The notes: generated by a model not told the origin, from the letters alone. Counted from the first letter of the stretch, positions 6,813 to 14,211 are shown. The stretch: 17,945 nt of DNA from an uncultured Erythrobacteraceae bacterium (GCA_950071875.1 CATMNW010000018.1:1-17945); one strand, 5' to 3'. Program-made: numbers and translations.

Positions 6813-8276
6813 ATGACCACTCTTCGCAATATCGGCATCGGCCTGCTCGTCATTATCGTCATCATTGCCATCGGCATCGCCATCCTGATGCGCGGGACAT
6901 CGGCGACGCTCAGCGTCGATGAAGTCTCCGGCACCGATCCGACGCTGGTCGAACCCGACGAAGGGCTCTTCCCGACGATCGACGTGGCAGAGCCGGTCGG
7001 CTGGGCCAAGGGGGAGGTACCCGAAGCGGCGAAGGGTCTGCAGGTGCAACGGTTCGCCGAGGACCTCGATCATCCGCGCATCATGTATCGCCTGCCCAAT
7101 GGCGATATTCTCGTGACGCTGACCAATAGTCCGCCACGCGACGTGGGCGGAATCGAGGGCTTCATCATGAAGCGCCTGATGGGCAAGGCCGGGGCTGGAG
7201 AGCCTTCACCGAACAAGCTGGTGCTCCTGCGCGACACCAACGGCGATGGCCGGGCGGACGTCAAGAAGGTGGTGCGCGAAGCCGGTCTGGATTCACCCTC
7301 CGGCGTCGCATATCGCGATGGCACGCTCTACGTCGCCAATCACAATGCGTTGATCGCGTTCGATTACGAACTCGGCTCCACGCAGATCTCCGGCAAGCCG
7401 CGCAAGCTGCTGGACCTGCCCGGCGGCGGCAATCACTGGATGCGCAACATCGTCCTCTCGCCCGATGGCGAGAATCTCTACATCGCGGTCGGGTCCGCGA
7501 CCAATATCGGCGATGACGGGATGGAGGCTGAGGAAGGCCGCGCTACGATCTGGGAATACGATCTCGAGAGCGGCTCGGCGCGCCCTTACGCGACCGGGCT
7601 GCGCAACCCCAATGGGCTCGCATGGAACCCCATGTCTGGCGAGCTGTGGACCACCGTGAACGAGCGCGACATGCTCGGCGGCGATCTGGTTCCCGACTAC
7701 CTGACCAACGTGCCCATTGGCGCGAACTACGGCTGGCCGTGGGTCTATTACAAGAACACGATCGATCGCCGGGTTAAGGCACCGATGCCCAACTTCCTGA
7801 CCGAATATGCACGCTATCCCGAATATGCGCTCGGCCCGCATGTTGCTGCGCTCGGCCTTGCCTTCACGGGCGAGGGCAACCGGATGGGCGACCAGTTCGC
7901 CCGCGGCGCCTTCATTGCACGTCATGGCTCCTGGAACCGCAAGCCGCCCTCCGGCTACGACGTGGTGTTCGTGCGCTTCGACGAGCGTGGCAATCCCACG
8001 GGCAAGCCGATCAAGGTGCTCGACAGCTTCCTCGACGGCGACGGCGAGGCCCGGGGTCGCCCGACATGGGTCGAATGGGCCAACGACGGGAGCCTGCTGA
8101 TCAGCGACGATACCGCAGGGATCATCTGGCGCGTCGTTGCACCGGGTGCGAAGCCGACTCCGGCAGTCAAGCGGATCAAGGGCGACTCGCTCGAGCCGCA
8201 GACCGAACTCAAGGGCGATCCGCGCGATGCCTTCACCGATGAGTTCGCCCGCGAATTTAATCCTATGGGCAACTAA
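6813..8276 (+). CDS. Membrane-anchored sorbosone dehydrogenase-like (PQQ/GSDH-type) beta-propeller protein
   Basis: Resembles the soluble glucose/sorbosone dehydrogenase superfamily, beta-propellers that oxidise sugars or aldoses on the periplasmic side, usually with PQQ. The 487 residues open with one strongly hydrophobic helix (about 5-27, LLVIIVIIAIGIAIL) acting as a membrane anchor or uncleaved signal. The propeller follows: DTNGDGRADV (141-150) is an EF-hand-like calcium loop, SGVAYRDGTLYVAN at 163-176, GNHWMRNIVLSPDG with a candidate active His at 208, GLRNPNGLAW at 262-271, and PIGANYGWPW at 301-310. A TTG start 36 bases upstream is possible, but the ATG at 6813 places the helix at the N-terminus. 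The actual substrate and PQQ use cannot be read from sequence, and many homologues lack a proven activity. Its stop is 9 bp from the convergent acyl-CoA dehydrogenase stop. Confidence 0.87.
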   Translation: MTTLRNIGIGLLVIIVIIAIGIAILMRGTSATLSVDEVSGTDPTLVEPDEGLFPTIDVAEPVGWAKGEVPEAAKGLQVQRFAEDLDHPRIMYRLPNGDILVTLTNSPPRDVGGIEGFIMKRLMGKAGAGEPSPNKLVLLRDTNGDGRADVKKVVREAGLDSPSGVAYRDGTLYVANHNALIAFDYELGSTQISGKPRKLLDLPGGGNHWMRNIVLSPDGENLYIAVGSATNIGDDGMEAEEGRATIWEYDLESGSARPYATGLRNPNGLAWNPMSGELWTTVNERDMLGGDLVPDYLTNVPIGANYGWPWVYYKNTIDRRVKAPMPNFLTEYARYPEYALGPHVAALGLAFTGEGNRMGDQFARGAFIARHGSWNRKPPSGYDVVFVRFDERGNPTGKPIKVLDSFLDGDGEARGRPTWVEWANDGSLLISDDTAGIIWRVVAPGAKPTPAVKRIKGDSLEPQTELKGDPRDAFTDEFAREFNPMGN

Positions 8277-8285
8277 CGCAGGCGA

Positions 8286-10025
8286 TCAGCCCACCAGCGC
8301 GTCGGTCTCTAGCTCGTAGAGCAAACCGGCACCGGCAACGGCGGCAGCCTTGAGCCCGATCGCTTCGGGCACGATCTGATCGAGGAAATAGCGCGTCGTC
8401 AGGCGTTTCGCCGCCTTTCGGCCCTCCTCATCGCTGTCTGCAAGCGCGCGGTGCTGCTCGAGCAGGCACCAGCCCGATACCGCGACGGCACACATGGCAG
8501 TGTAGGGTACGCTACCCGCCAGCCGGTCGTCGAGCGAGGCCTCCTCACGCATCCACTTGGCAATGGCAGCGCATTCCCCGGCGAGAGCCTGCAGCTTCGC
8601 TTCATCTCCCGCGTCCCGCGCGATATCCGCGAAGAGCGCCTGCAACACCTGACCATCTTCGAGCCCGAGCTTGCGGGTCACCAGATCGGCGGCCTGGATG
8701 CCGTTGGTCCCTTCGTAGATCGGCGCGATCCGGCTATCGCGCCAATGCTGCGCAGCGCCCGTTTCCTCAATGAAGCCCATCCCACCGTGGACTTGGATAC
8801 CGAGCGAGGCGACGTCGATGCCCGTATCGGTCGCCCATGCTTTCAGCATCGGCACGAGCACTTCGGCGCGGGCCGCTGCCGCACTGTCTCCAATGTCGCC
8901 ACGATCGACCTGCCCGGCGGTGTAGTAGAGCAGACCACGCATGGCCTCGGTCAGGCTCCGCATGCGAACAAGCATCCGGCGCACGTCGGGATGCTCTATG
9001 ATCGCCGCAGGGCTGCGATCGGCAGCCCCGGCGCGGGCCGACTGGATACGCTCCTTCGCATAGTCGAGCGCCTGCTGGGTCGCGCGCTCGGCGATTTGCA
9101 CACCTTGCGATCCGACATTGATCCGCGCGTTGTTCATCATCGTGAACATCGCCGCGAGGCCGCGGTTCTCCGCACCGACCAGCTCGCCGATGCACTCGTC
9201 ATTGTCGCCGTAGGACATCACGCAGGTGGGCGAGGCGTTGATGCCCAGCTTGTGCTCGATGCTGACACAACGAAGATCGTTGTGTGCGCCGGGCGTACCA
9301 TCTTCGTTGAGGTGATATTTCGGCACCAGGAACAGAGAGATGCCCCGGCTGCCCTCGGGCGCGCCCGGCAGTCGCGCGAGAACCAGGTGGATGATGTTCT
9401 CCGCCAGCTCGTGCTCGCCCCAGGTGATGTAGATCTTCTGGCCCTTGATCCGGTACTTGCCCGCATGCTCGCCGTCTTCGACCAGCTGCGCAGTGGTACG
9501 CAACGCGCCGACATCGCTCCCTGCTTGCGATTCGGTGAGGTTCATCGTGCCCGACCACTGCCCGCTGATCAGCTTGGGCAGATACCGGGCCTGCTGTTCC
9601 TCCGTCCCGTGCGCTTCAAGCGCCTCGATCGCTCCTACCGACAGCATCGGTAGCAGATTGAACGCCATGTTTGCGGTACCGAGGTTCTCCAGCACGGCGC
9701 AGGCGAGCGTGAAGGGCAGGCCTTGCCCGCCATACTCCGCGCTGCCCGCAATCGCGTTCCACCCCTGCTCGACATAGGATTGGTACGCCGCCTCGAACCC
9801 CTCGGGCAGGCGCACCGTTCCATCCTGCAACTGCGCGCCTTCGAGGTCCCCCTTGCGATTGAGCGGGGCCCACTCGCCAGCCGCGAACTGACCGACGCCT
9901 TCGACGATCGCCTCGACCAGATCGGGCTCGGCTGCGGAGAAGCGTTCGCTTTCGGCGAGTTCGGCGATCCCGGCATTGACGCGGATCGCGAGCAACTGGT
10001 CCTGGGTGGCGGGCTTGTAGGTCAT
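8286..10025 (-). CDS. Acyl-CoA dehydrogenase, DmdC-like long form with extra N- and C-terminal domains
   Basis: Flavoenzyme that introduces an alpha,beta double bond into an acyl-CoA and passes electrons to ETF. The 579 residues are much longer than short- or medium-chain enzymes (about 380-400). They fit the class with an added N-terminal domain (about 1-40) and a C-terminal extension (about 460-579), which includes 3-methylmercaptopropionyl-CoA dehydrogenase DmdC. Signatures: MNLTESQAGSDVGALRTTA (161-179, FAD/substrate contact), KIYITWGEHELAENIIHLV, QVHGGMGFIEE (411-421), and IYEGTNGIQAADL (436-448) with the probable catalytic base Glu438. The ATG at 10025 is preferred over one 51 bases upstream because it yields the family-type start MTYKPATQDQ. 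Substrate is not predictable here, so a DMSP-pathway role is only a possibility. Divergent from the tsaC-like gene, 53 bp apart. Confidence 0.9.
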   Translation of the reverse strand: MTYKPATQDQLLAIRVNAGIAELAESERFSAAEPDLVEAIVEGVGQFAAGEWAPLNRKGDLEGAQLQDGTVRLPEGFEAAYQSYVEQGWNAIAGSAEYGGQGLPFTLACAVLENLGTANMAFNLLPMLSVGAIEALEAHGTEEQQARYLPKLISGQWSGTMNLTESQAGSDVGALRTTAQLVEDGEHAGKYRIKGQKIYITWGEHELAENIIHLVLARLPGAPEGSRGISLFLVPKYHLNEDGTPGAHNDLRCVSIEHKLGINASPTCVMSYGDNDECIGELVGAENRGLAAMFTMMNNARINVGSQGVQIAERATQQALDYAKERIQSARAGAADRSPAAIIEHPDVRRMLVRMRSLTEAMRGLLYYTAGQVDRGDIGDSAAAARAEVLVPMLKAWATDTGIDVASLGIQVHGGMGFIEETGAAQHWRDSRIAPIYEGTNGIQAADLVTRKLGLEDGQVLQALFADIARDAGDEAKLQALAGECAAIAKWMREEASLDDRLAGSVPYTAMCAVAVSGWCLLEQHRALADSDEEGRKAAKRLTTRYFLDQIVPEAIGLKAAAVAGAGLLYELETDALVG

Positions 10026-10078
10026 TGCGCGGGAGCGTCCTCTTGGTTTTCTCGGCCCCCCGGATATAGCGCGCAAGG

Positions 10079-11029
10079 ATGGACCGCAAATACGTTACGG
10101 AAACGGTATTGGCCGATACGGCGGGAATCGCGCGCGGGGTAGATATCCTGCGTGCGGGCGGTCTGGTGGCCGTGCCGACCGAGACTGTCTACGGCCTGGC
10201 AGCGCGCGCCGATAGCGAAGAGGCGGTCGGCCAAATTTTCGAAGCCAAGGGGCGGCCGGCTTTCAACCCGCTGATCGTGCATGTCCTCGATATCGCAGCT
10301 GCTGAAGCGATCGCGGAGATCGACGAGAGGGCGCGCATGCTGGCTGATCGATTCTGGCCCGGACCGCTAACGATGGTCCTGTCGCGCCGGCCCGATGCCC
10401 AGCTGGCACCGCAGATCGCCGCAGGCTTGCCGACGGTCGCCGTGCGCTCCCCCGCGCATCCGGCGATGCGCGCCATTCTGGAGGGGCTGGGCAAGGCCCT
10501 GGCCGCGCCTTCGGCCAACGCGAGCGAGACGGTGAGCCCGACCAGCGCCGCGCACGTTCTGGCGACGCTGGACGGGAGGATCGACGCGGTGGTCGATGGC
10601 GGTCCAACAGAGCGAGGCCTCGAATCGACGATCATTGCCTTGAGAGAAGACGGGCGCTGGTCGCTGTTGCGCGAGGGGCCGATCACGCGGCAGGATCTGG
10701 ATTCAGTTCTTGGGGAGGAGACCCCGTCTAACGGTGCAATTGAGGCGCCGGGGCAGCTCGCTCGCCATTATGCGCCCGGGAAACCTGTCAGGCTCAACGC
10801 TAGGCACGCTGAGGAGGGGGAATTCCTGATCGGCTTCGGATCGGTGACAGGTGACGTGACGCTGTCAGAGAGCGGAGAGATCAACGAGGCGGCGCGAAAT
10901 CTCTATGCATGCCTGCATCTGGCGCGGGAGGCTCCCCAGCTACGTATCGCGGTCGCAGCCATCCCGGACGAAGGTGTTGGCAAAGCGATCAACGACCGAC
11001 TGCGGAGAGCCGCGGCCCCCGGGAGTTAG
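10079..11029 (+). CDS. tsaC: L-threonylcarbamoyladenylate synthase, Sua5/TsaC2 type
   Basis: Makes threonylcarbamoyl-AMP from threonine, bicarbonate and ATP, the first step of t6A37 formation in ANN-decoding tRNAs. Residues 1-200 are the YrdC/SUA5 domain: AGGLVAVPTETVYGLAA at 26-42, KGRPAFNPLIVH at 57-68 and APSANASETVSPTSAAHV at 143-160, carrying the KxR and SxN signature residues. The linker APGQLARHYAPGKPV (223-237) and the C-terminal domain up to 316 make this the longer Sua5 form rather than the short TsaC of about 190 residues. The Shine-Dalgarno sequence is poor (AAGG directly before ATG), but the start agrees with the family N-terminus. The last 4 bases overlap the convergent small lipoprotein gene. 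Confidence 0.94.
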   Translation: MDRKYVTETVLADTAGIARGVDILRAGGLVAVPTETVYGLAARADSEEAVGQIFEAKGRPAFNPLIVHVLDIAAAEAIAEIDERARMLADRFWPGPLTMVLSRRPDAQLAPQIAAGLPTVAVRSPAHPAMRAILEGLGKALAAPSANASETVSPTSAAHVLATLDGRIDAVVDGGPTERGLESTIIALREDGRWSLLREGPITRQDLDSVLGEETPSNGAIEAPGQLARHYAPGKPVRLNARHAEEGEFLIGFGSVTGDVTLSESGEINEAARNLYACLHLAREAPQLRIAVAAIPDEGVGKAINDRLRRAAAPGS

Positions 11030-11352
11030 CGGTCCGGTTCGTAAGGTATGGTGGGCAAGATGCGCTCGATCTCTTCGTAGGTCTCTCGCGCCTTGTCGCA
11101 CGCCTTCCGATCGCCTTCCTCGCAATCGTCGCGCTGCTTGCGATAGCGCCGTTCGAGCTTTGCCAGTTCCTCTTCGCGCTTGCGGATTTCACGCCCGCGC
11201 TTTTCGTCTGCCTCGCTCTGACTGGTGGTCGCCAGATCGACCGCCTTGCCGGCAACCTTCACGGGCGCGGTAGCCACGTCAAACGCCGTCTTGGCGAGAC
11301 ACCCCTGCAGGGCCAGTGCGGCGAGGAGGGCGAGCGGCACGATCTGTCTCAT
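11026..11352 (-). CDS. Small predicted lipoprotein, function unknown
   Basis: 108 residues. The N-terminus is a lipoprotein signal, LALLAALALQGC, with Cys18 as the lipidation site. VATAPVKVAGKAVDLATTSQ follows, then a charged helical, possibly coiled-coil region (about 45-95) very rich in Lys, Arg and Glu, with REIRKREEELAKLERRYRKQ and two further Cys (about 77 and 85). No catalytic motif seen. It lies 39 bp downstream of the GIN-domain lipoprotein gene on the same strand, so the two may be cotranscribed. Its stop overlaps the convergent tsaC-type gene by 4 bases. Probably membrane-tethered in the periplasm. The coding call rests on the lipobox and on how tightly the frame fits between its neighbours. 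Confidence 0.75.
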   Translation of the reverse strand: MRQIVPLALLAALALQGCLAKTAFDVATAPVKVAGKAVDLATTSQSEADEKRGREIRKREEELAKLERRYRKQRDDCEEGDRKACDKARETYEEIERILPTIPYEPDR

Positions 11353-11391
11353 GCCGCCAGTTTATGCCCTGCCTCGCGCGGTGGTGGAACC

Positions 11392-12186
11392 CTATTCCGC
11401 GTCGGTCGCGTCAGCCGGGCCCTCGTCCCCTGCTACAGGTTCGGTTTTGGATGGTTCAGCTGCCGCGCGCGCATTGCACTTGAGCTCTCCCGAACCCATC
11501 GCGCTGACCGAACATTTTGCGTTGCCGATCACTTCGACGGTCCCGGACCCCATGATGCTCGCTTCGACATCGCCGTCGGATGCAAAGATCGCATCACCGG
11601 AACCTGCGATCGAGATTTCCGCTTTGCCGATCTTGACCTTCGCCATGTCGAGGTCGCCCGAGCCCGCGATCGACAATTCCAGGCTGTCTGCCCGGCCGGC
11701 CGCGACGAGCGTACCGGACCCCGCCACGTTGACCTCCAGTTCGCTGGCGTCGATCCGTCCGATCTTCGATGTGCCGGACCCCGCGATCGAGACTTCTGCC
11801 TCATCGCCGGAACCCAGGCGATCGAGTTCGATGATACCCGACCCTGCCATCGACACGGATTTCGGTGTCGGCATGGTGATACGGATGATAGCGGTGCCGC
11901 CTTTGCGCCATTTGCCCTCGCGCCCGATCTCGAGCTCGTCTTCGTCGAGATCGAACCGCAGGTCTTCGGTAACGCCAGCAGGCCCTTCGACGTCGATGGT
12001 CAAGGTCTTGCCCGAAGTGACGATGACACGATCGGGCCCGGCAAGCGCGATTTCCGTGGGCGTTGCGCCCTCGTAGTCCAGCTCGGCCAGCGGTACGCCA
12101 TCGCTCCCCGACATGTTGAAATTACCATTGCACGCGGAAAGCAGTGTCGCTGTTGCGGCAATTGCGAGGCCTGACCAGAACTTCAT
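11392..12186 (-). CDS. Lipoprotein with DUF2807/GIN-type auto-adhesin repeat domain
   Basis: 264 residues. Residues 1-19 are a lipoprotein signal peptide (ATLLSAC, Cys19). Residues about 40-240 match the head-GIN/DUF2807 style of right-handed beta-helix repeats: the motif (A/M)GSG recurs seven times, at about 114, 135, 155, 174, 194, 212 and 230, each after a short S-x-A or S-I-x strand. Two Cys (225 and 237) near the end of the helix may pair. The tail (241-264) is Ala/Glu/Pro-rich and disordered. The domain is common in Bacteroidetes and sphingomonads; its biochemical role is not established. The open frame extends 40 codons further up, but the ATG at 12186 gives the signal peptide directly and has GGAG 7 bases upstream. 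Likely first gene of a pair with the small lipoprotein. Confidence 0.88.
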   Translation of the reverse strand: MKFWSGLAIAATATLLSACNGNFNMSGSDGVPLAELDYEGATPTEIALAGPDRVIVTSGKTLTIDVEGPAGVTEDLRFDLDEDELEIGREGKWRKGGTAIIRITMPTPKSVSMAGSGIIELDRLGSGDEAEVSIAGSGTSKIGRIDASELEVNVAGSGTLVAAGRADSLELSIAGSGDLDMAKVKIGKAEISIAGSGDAIFASDGDVEASIMGSGTVEVIGNAKCSVSAMGSGELKCNARAAAEPSKTEPVAGDEGPADATDAE

Positions 12187-12205
12187 GACGATCTCCACCG
12201 ACTGA

Positions 12206-12227
12206 CTGTATTGCATCCTTAATACAG
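12206..12227. repeat. 22-bp inverted repeat upstream of the GIN-domain lipoprotein
   Basis: CTGTATT (12206-12212) and AATACAG (12221-12227) are perfect 7-bp arms with an 8-base spacer. They lie 20 bp before the start codon of the minus-strand lipoprotein gene. The repeat could be an operator for a dimeric regulator or a small hairpin in the leader. It is AT-richer than its surroundings. Confidence 0.4.
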
Positions 12228-12244
12228 GGAGTGGGTCGCACAAA

Positions 12245-12277
12245 GCAAGAGGGCCGCCCCTTGCGGAGCGGCCCTCG
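12245..12277 (-). terminator. Intrinsic terminator of carD
   Basis: GAGGGCCGC (12249-12257) and GCGGCCCTC (12268-12276) form a perfect 9-bp GC-rich stem with a 10-base loop, 38 bp beyond the carD stop. On the minus strand it is followed by TTGCTTTG, a short T-rich tail. It also separates carD from the lipoprotein gene downstream. Confidence 0.8.
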
Positions 12278-12313
12278 TCAGCTGTCTGTCGAATGCCATG
12301 AGGCACCGGTCGA

Positions 12314-12847
12314 TCAGGCTTCTTCTGTACTTTCGTAATATTGCGGCGCGTGTTCGCGCAGCACCGAAAGAATCTTTTCGAGCGCGGCAGGCTCGTCCGT
12401 CTTTTCCATCGCAGCGAGTTCGCGCGCGAGACGGCTGGATGCTGCCTCGAAGATCTGCCGCTCGGAATAGCTCTGTTCGGGCTGGTCGTCGGGGCGGAAC
12501 AGGTCGCGGGTCACTTCGGCGATCGACACGAGGTCGCCCGAGTTGATCTTCGCTTCGTATTCCTGCGCGCGGCGGCTCCACATGGTCCGCTTGACCTTGG
12601 GCTTGCCCTTCAGCGTTTCCATCGCTTCCTTCAGCGTCTTGTCGCTGGAAAGCTTGCGCATGCCGATCGATTCGACCTTGTTGACCGGAACGCGAAGCGT
12701 CATCCGCTCTTTCTCGAAGCGCAGCACGTACAGTTCGAGCTGCATTCCGGCGATTTCCTCGCTTTGCAGTTCGACCACGCGGCCGACGCCGTGCTTGGGG
12801 TAAACGACATAATCGCCGACATCGAAGGCGAGAGCCTTGGCTGCCAT
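12314..12847 (-). CDS. carD: CarD-family transcriptional regulator (CdnL type)
   Basis: RNA-polymerase-binding factor that stabilises open complexes, especially at rRNA and growth genes; CdnL is the Caulobacter homologue. The 177 residues start with the Tudor-like RNAP-interaction domain (about 8-60, FDVGDYVVYPKHGVGRVVEL). The helical DNA-binding domain follows, with the conserved Trp90 in RTMWSRRAQEYEAKINSGD, the family residue that wedges into the upstream edge of the bubble. The C-terminus is helical (SERQIFEAASSRLARELAA). The ATG at 12847 is chosen over one 15 bases upstream because AAGGA precedes it at good spacing. It has a 209-bp upstream gap with a likely promoter and a strong terminator behind it, so it is probably monocistronic. 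Confidence 0.95.
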   Translation of the reverse strand: MAAKALAFDVGDYVVYPKHGVGRVVELQSEEIAGMQLELYVLRFEKERMTLRVPVNKVESIGMRKLSSDKTLKEAMETLKGKPKVKRTMWSRRAQEYEAKINSGDLVSIAEVTRDLFRPDDQPEQSYSERQIFEAASSRLARELAAMEKTDEPAALEKILSVLREHAPQYYESTEEA

Positions 12848-12853
12848 GAAATT

Positions 12854-12858
12854 TCCTT
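12854..12858 (-). promoter_or_regulatory. Ribosome binding site of carD
   Basis: AAGGA on the minus strand, 6 bases before the ATG at 12847. It overlaps the alternative upstream start and so favours the downstream one. Confidence 0.65.
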
Positions 12859-12903
12859 TCATTCGAAGGCAAGACTGTGCAGCGCGCGCAAAGGAAGGCC
12901 GAC

Positions 12904-12919
12904 CGCCCGAGAGCGGGCG
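12904..12919 (-). other. GC hairpin in the carD leader
   Basis: CGCCCG (12904-12909) and CGGGCG (12914-12919) form a 6-bp stem with a 4-base loop. On the minus strand it is followed by the pyrimidine-rich stretch CGGCCTTCCTTTG. It lies between the predicted carD promoter and the carD start. It could be an attenuator-like leader element, or the end of read-through from the YihY operon. Confidence 0.35.
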
Positions 12920-13004
12920 AAGGTCCGGTTGCGTCGTGATGCTGGGGGAACCTGCCTTTCAACTTCCATAGGCCGTCGCGACCGTGGATCGCGGCGGGAG
13001 TGCC

Positions 13005-13033
13005 TATATAGCAGGTTCTTGCGAATATTGCGA
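13005..13033 (-). promoter_or_regulatory. Predicted sigma-70-type promoter of carD
   Basis: On the minus strand TGCTATATA gives an extended -10 (TGn followed by TATATA at 13010-13005). A weak -35, TCGCAA at 13033-13028, is 17 bases away. Transcription would begin near 12998 and leave a leader of about 150 nt before the carD ATG. The -10 is good and the -35 matches only three of six consensus bases. Confidence 0.4.
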
Positions 13034-13056
13034 GTCGATGAGACAAATGGGACGGA

Positions 13057-13839
13057 TCAGTTACGTTCCTCGCGCGCCTGAACGAATTCCCCCCCGAGCA
13101 GCAGCACGTAGGCGCTCAGATAGAACCAGGTGAGCAGGATCACGACGGCACCCAGTGAGCCGTAGGTCGCGTTGTAATCGCCGAAATTCGCAACGTAGCG
13201 TGAGAACAGCGCGGTCGCGCCTACCCAGACGATGGAAAACAGCGCTGCACCCGGCAGCACCGCTCCCCACGGAGGATCGGGGCGGTTGGGCGCCACCCGG
13301 TAGAGGAAGCCCGCACCGATCATTCCGGCAAGGAACATAAGCGCGAAACTCGCGACCGGTGCAGCTTCTCCGGGCAACGCGGCCGTCAGAGAAATTGCGG
13401 TGCCCGCAAGCCCCAGGGCGAAGACCCCGCCAAGCGTAACCGCGAGTGCGATGGCATTGCTTTTGAAAAACCCGCGGTTTTCTTCGGCATTGAAGACGAC
13501 ATTCAAGCCGCTGATCACGCCTCGGGCGGCGTTTCGCGCGCCGAACAGCGATAATCCGAAAGCGATCAGCAGGCCCAGGCCCTTTGCATCATCCTTGGCC
13601 TCGGTCACGGATTGCAACTGGTCGCCGACGAGCGCGGCCGCGCTGGGCGGGAGAGCCCGACCGATCGCCGCGATATCGCGTGCAACGATATCGGGCGTCG
13701 CCACCAGTCCGTAAACCAGAACGCTGACCGCGAGCAGCGGCACCATCGCCAGAAACGCGTAGTAGGACACGCCCGCCGCGACGAGCCCCGCGTTGTCCGC
13801 GTTGGCCCCGCGCCAGGTCCGTGAGAGAATTTTGAACAT
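13057..13839 (-). CDS. YihY/BrkB-family inner membrane protein
   Basis: 260-residue polytopic membrane protein with about six hydrophobic helices. Hallmarks of the YihY/UPF0761 (formerly BrkB, RNase BN-misnamed) family are present: GVSYYAFLAMVPLLAV in the first helix, YRVAPNRPDPPWGAVLPGA in the middle, and YNATYGSLGAVVILLTWFYL followed by LLLGGEFVQ at the end. The molecular function of this family is not established. The older ribonuclease and virulence-factor labels should not be taken literally. AAGGGGGG lies 3-4 bases before the ATG. It is the last gene of the helicase-S4-fdxA group, 27 bp after fdxA, and is probably cotranscribed. Confidence 0.91.
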   Translation of the reverse strand: MFKILSRTWRGANADNAGLVAAGVSYYAFLAMVPLLAVSVLVYGLVATPDIVARDIAAIGRALPPSAAALVGDQLQSVTEAKDDAKGLGLLIAFGLSLFGARNAARGVISGLNVVFNAEENRGFFKSNAIALAVTLGGVFALGLAGTAISLTAALPGEAAPVASFALMFLAGMIGAGFLYRVAPNRPDPPWGAVLPGAALFSIVWVGATALFSRYVANFGDYNATYGSLGAVVILLTWFYLSAYVLLLGGEFVQAREERN

Positions 13840-13866
13840 CGACCCCCCCTTTTCAGAGGAATCGAC

Positions 13867-14205
13867 TCAATCGCCCTCGCCGGGTTCCTCGGTGAAGAAC
13901 TTCTCGAACTTGCCCTCTTCGCCCTTGTGCTCGTCGGCGTCCGCGGGCGGGTCCTTCTTCTGGGTGATGTTCGGCCATTCGTTGGAGAACTTGGTGTTGA
14001 GCTCCAGCCACTTTTCGAGGTTGTCCTCGGTATCGGGCAGAATCGCTTCGGCGGGGCACTCGGGCTCGCACACGCCGCAGTCGATGCACTCGCTGGGGTT
14101 GATCACCAGCATGTTCTCGCCCTCGTAGAAGCAGTCGACCGGGCAAACCTCGACGCAATCGGTGTATTTGCATTTGATGCAGGCGTCGGTGACGACGTAG
14201 GTCAT
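13867..14205 (-). CDS. fdxA: 7Fe ferredoxin FdxA ([3Fe-4S][4Fe-4S])
   Basis: Small cytoplasmic electron carrier of 112 residues. The Cys pattern matches Azotobacter-type ferredoxin I. Cys9, Cys17 and Cys50 fit the [3Fe-4S] cluster; Cys21, Cys40, Cys43 and Cys46 fit the [4Fe-4S] cluster; Cys12 and Cys25 are the usual extra cysteines. The segment CIDCGVCEPECP is unmistakable. The C-terminal 60 residues are acidic (KKDPPADADEHKGEEG), as in alphaproteobacterial FdxA. The start is 6 bp after the S4-domain gene stop, indicating cotranscription; AGGA lies about 10 bases upstream. Redox partners are unknown. Confidence 0.96.
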   Translation of the reverse strand: MTYVVTDACIKCKYTDCVEVCPVDCFYEGENMLVINPSECIDCGVCEPECPAEAILPDTEDNLEKWLELNTKFSNEWPNITQKKDPPADADEHKGEEGKFEKFFTEEPGEGD

Positions 14206-14211
14206 GGTGCG

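Noticed and set aside
8451..9653. 400-codon open frame on the + strand, antisense to the acyl-CoA dehydrogenase
   Set aside because: It mirrors a clearly conserved dehydrogenase on the other strand. Such long shadow frames are expected in GC-rich DNA, and its translation shows no recognisable domain.
10909..12174. 421-codon open frame on the + strand
   Set aside because: It begins inside the tsaC-type gene and crosses two minus-strand lipoprotein genes that both have lipoboxes. Its Arg/His/Cys-rich composition looks like an antisense artefact.
12219..13046. 275-codon open frame on the minus strand overlapping carD
   Set aside because: It covers the carD coding region in another frame and the carD terminator. 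The CarD frame has full family similarity, an RBS and a terminator.
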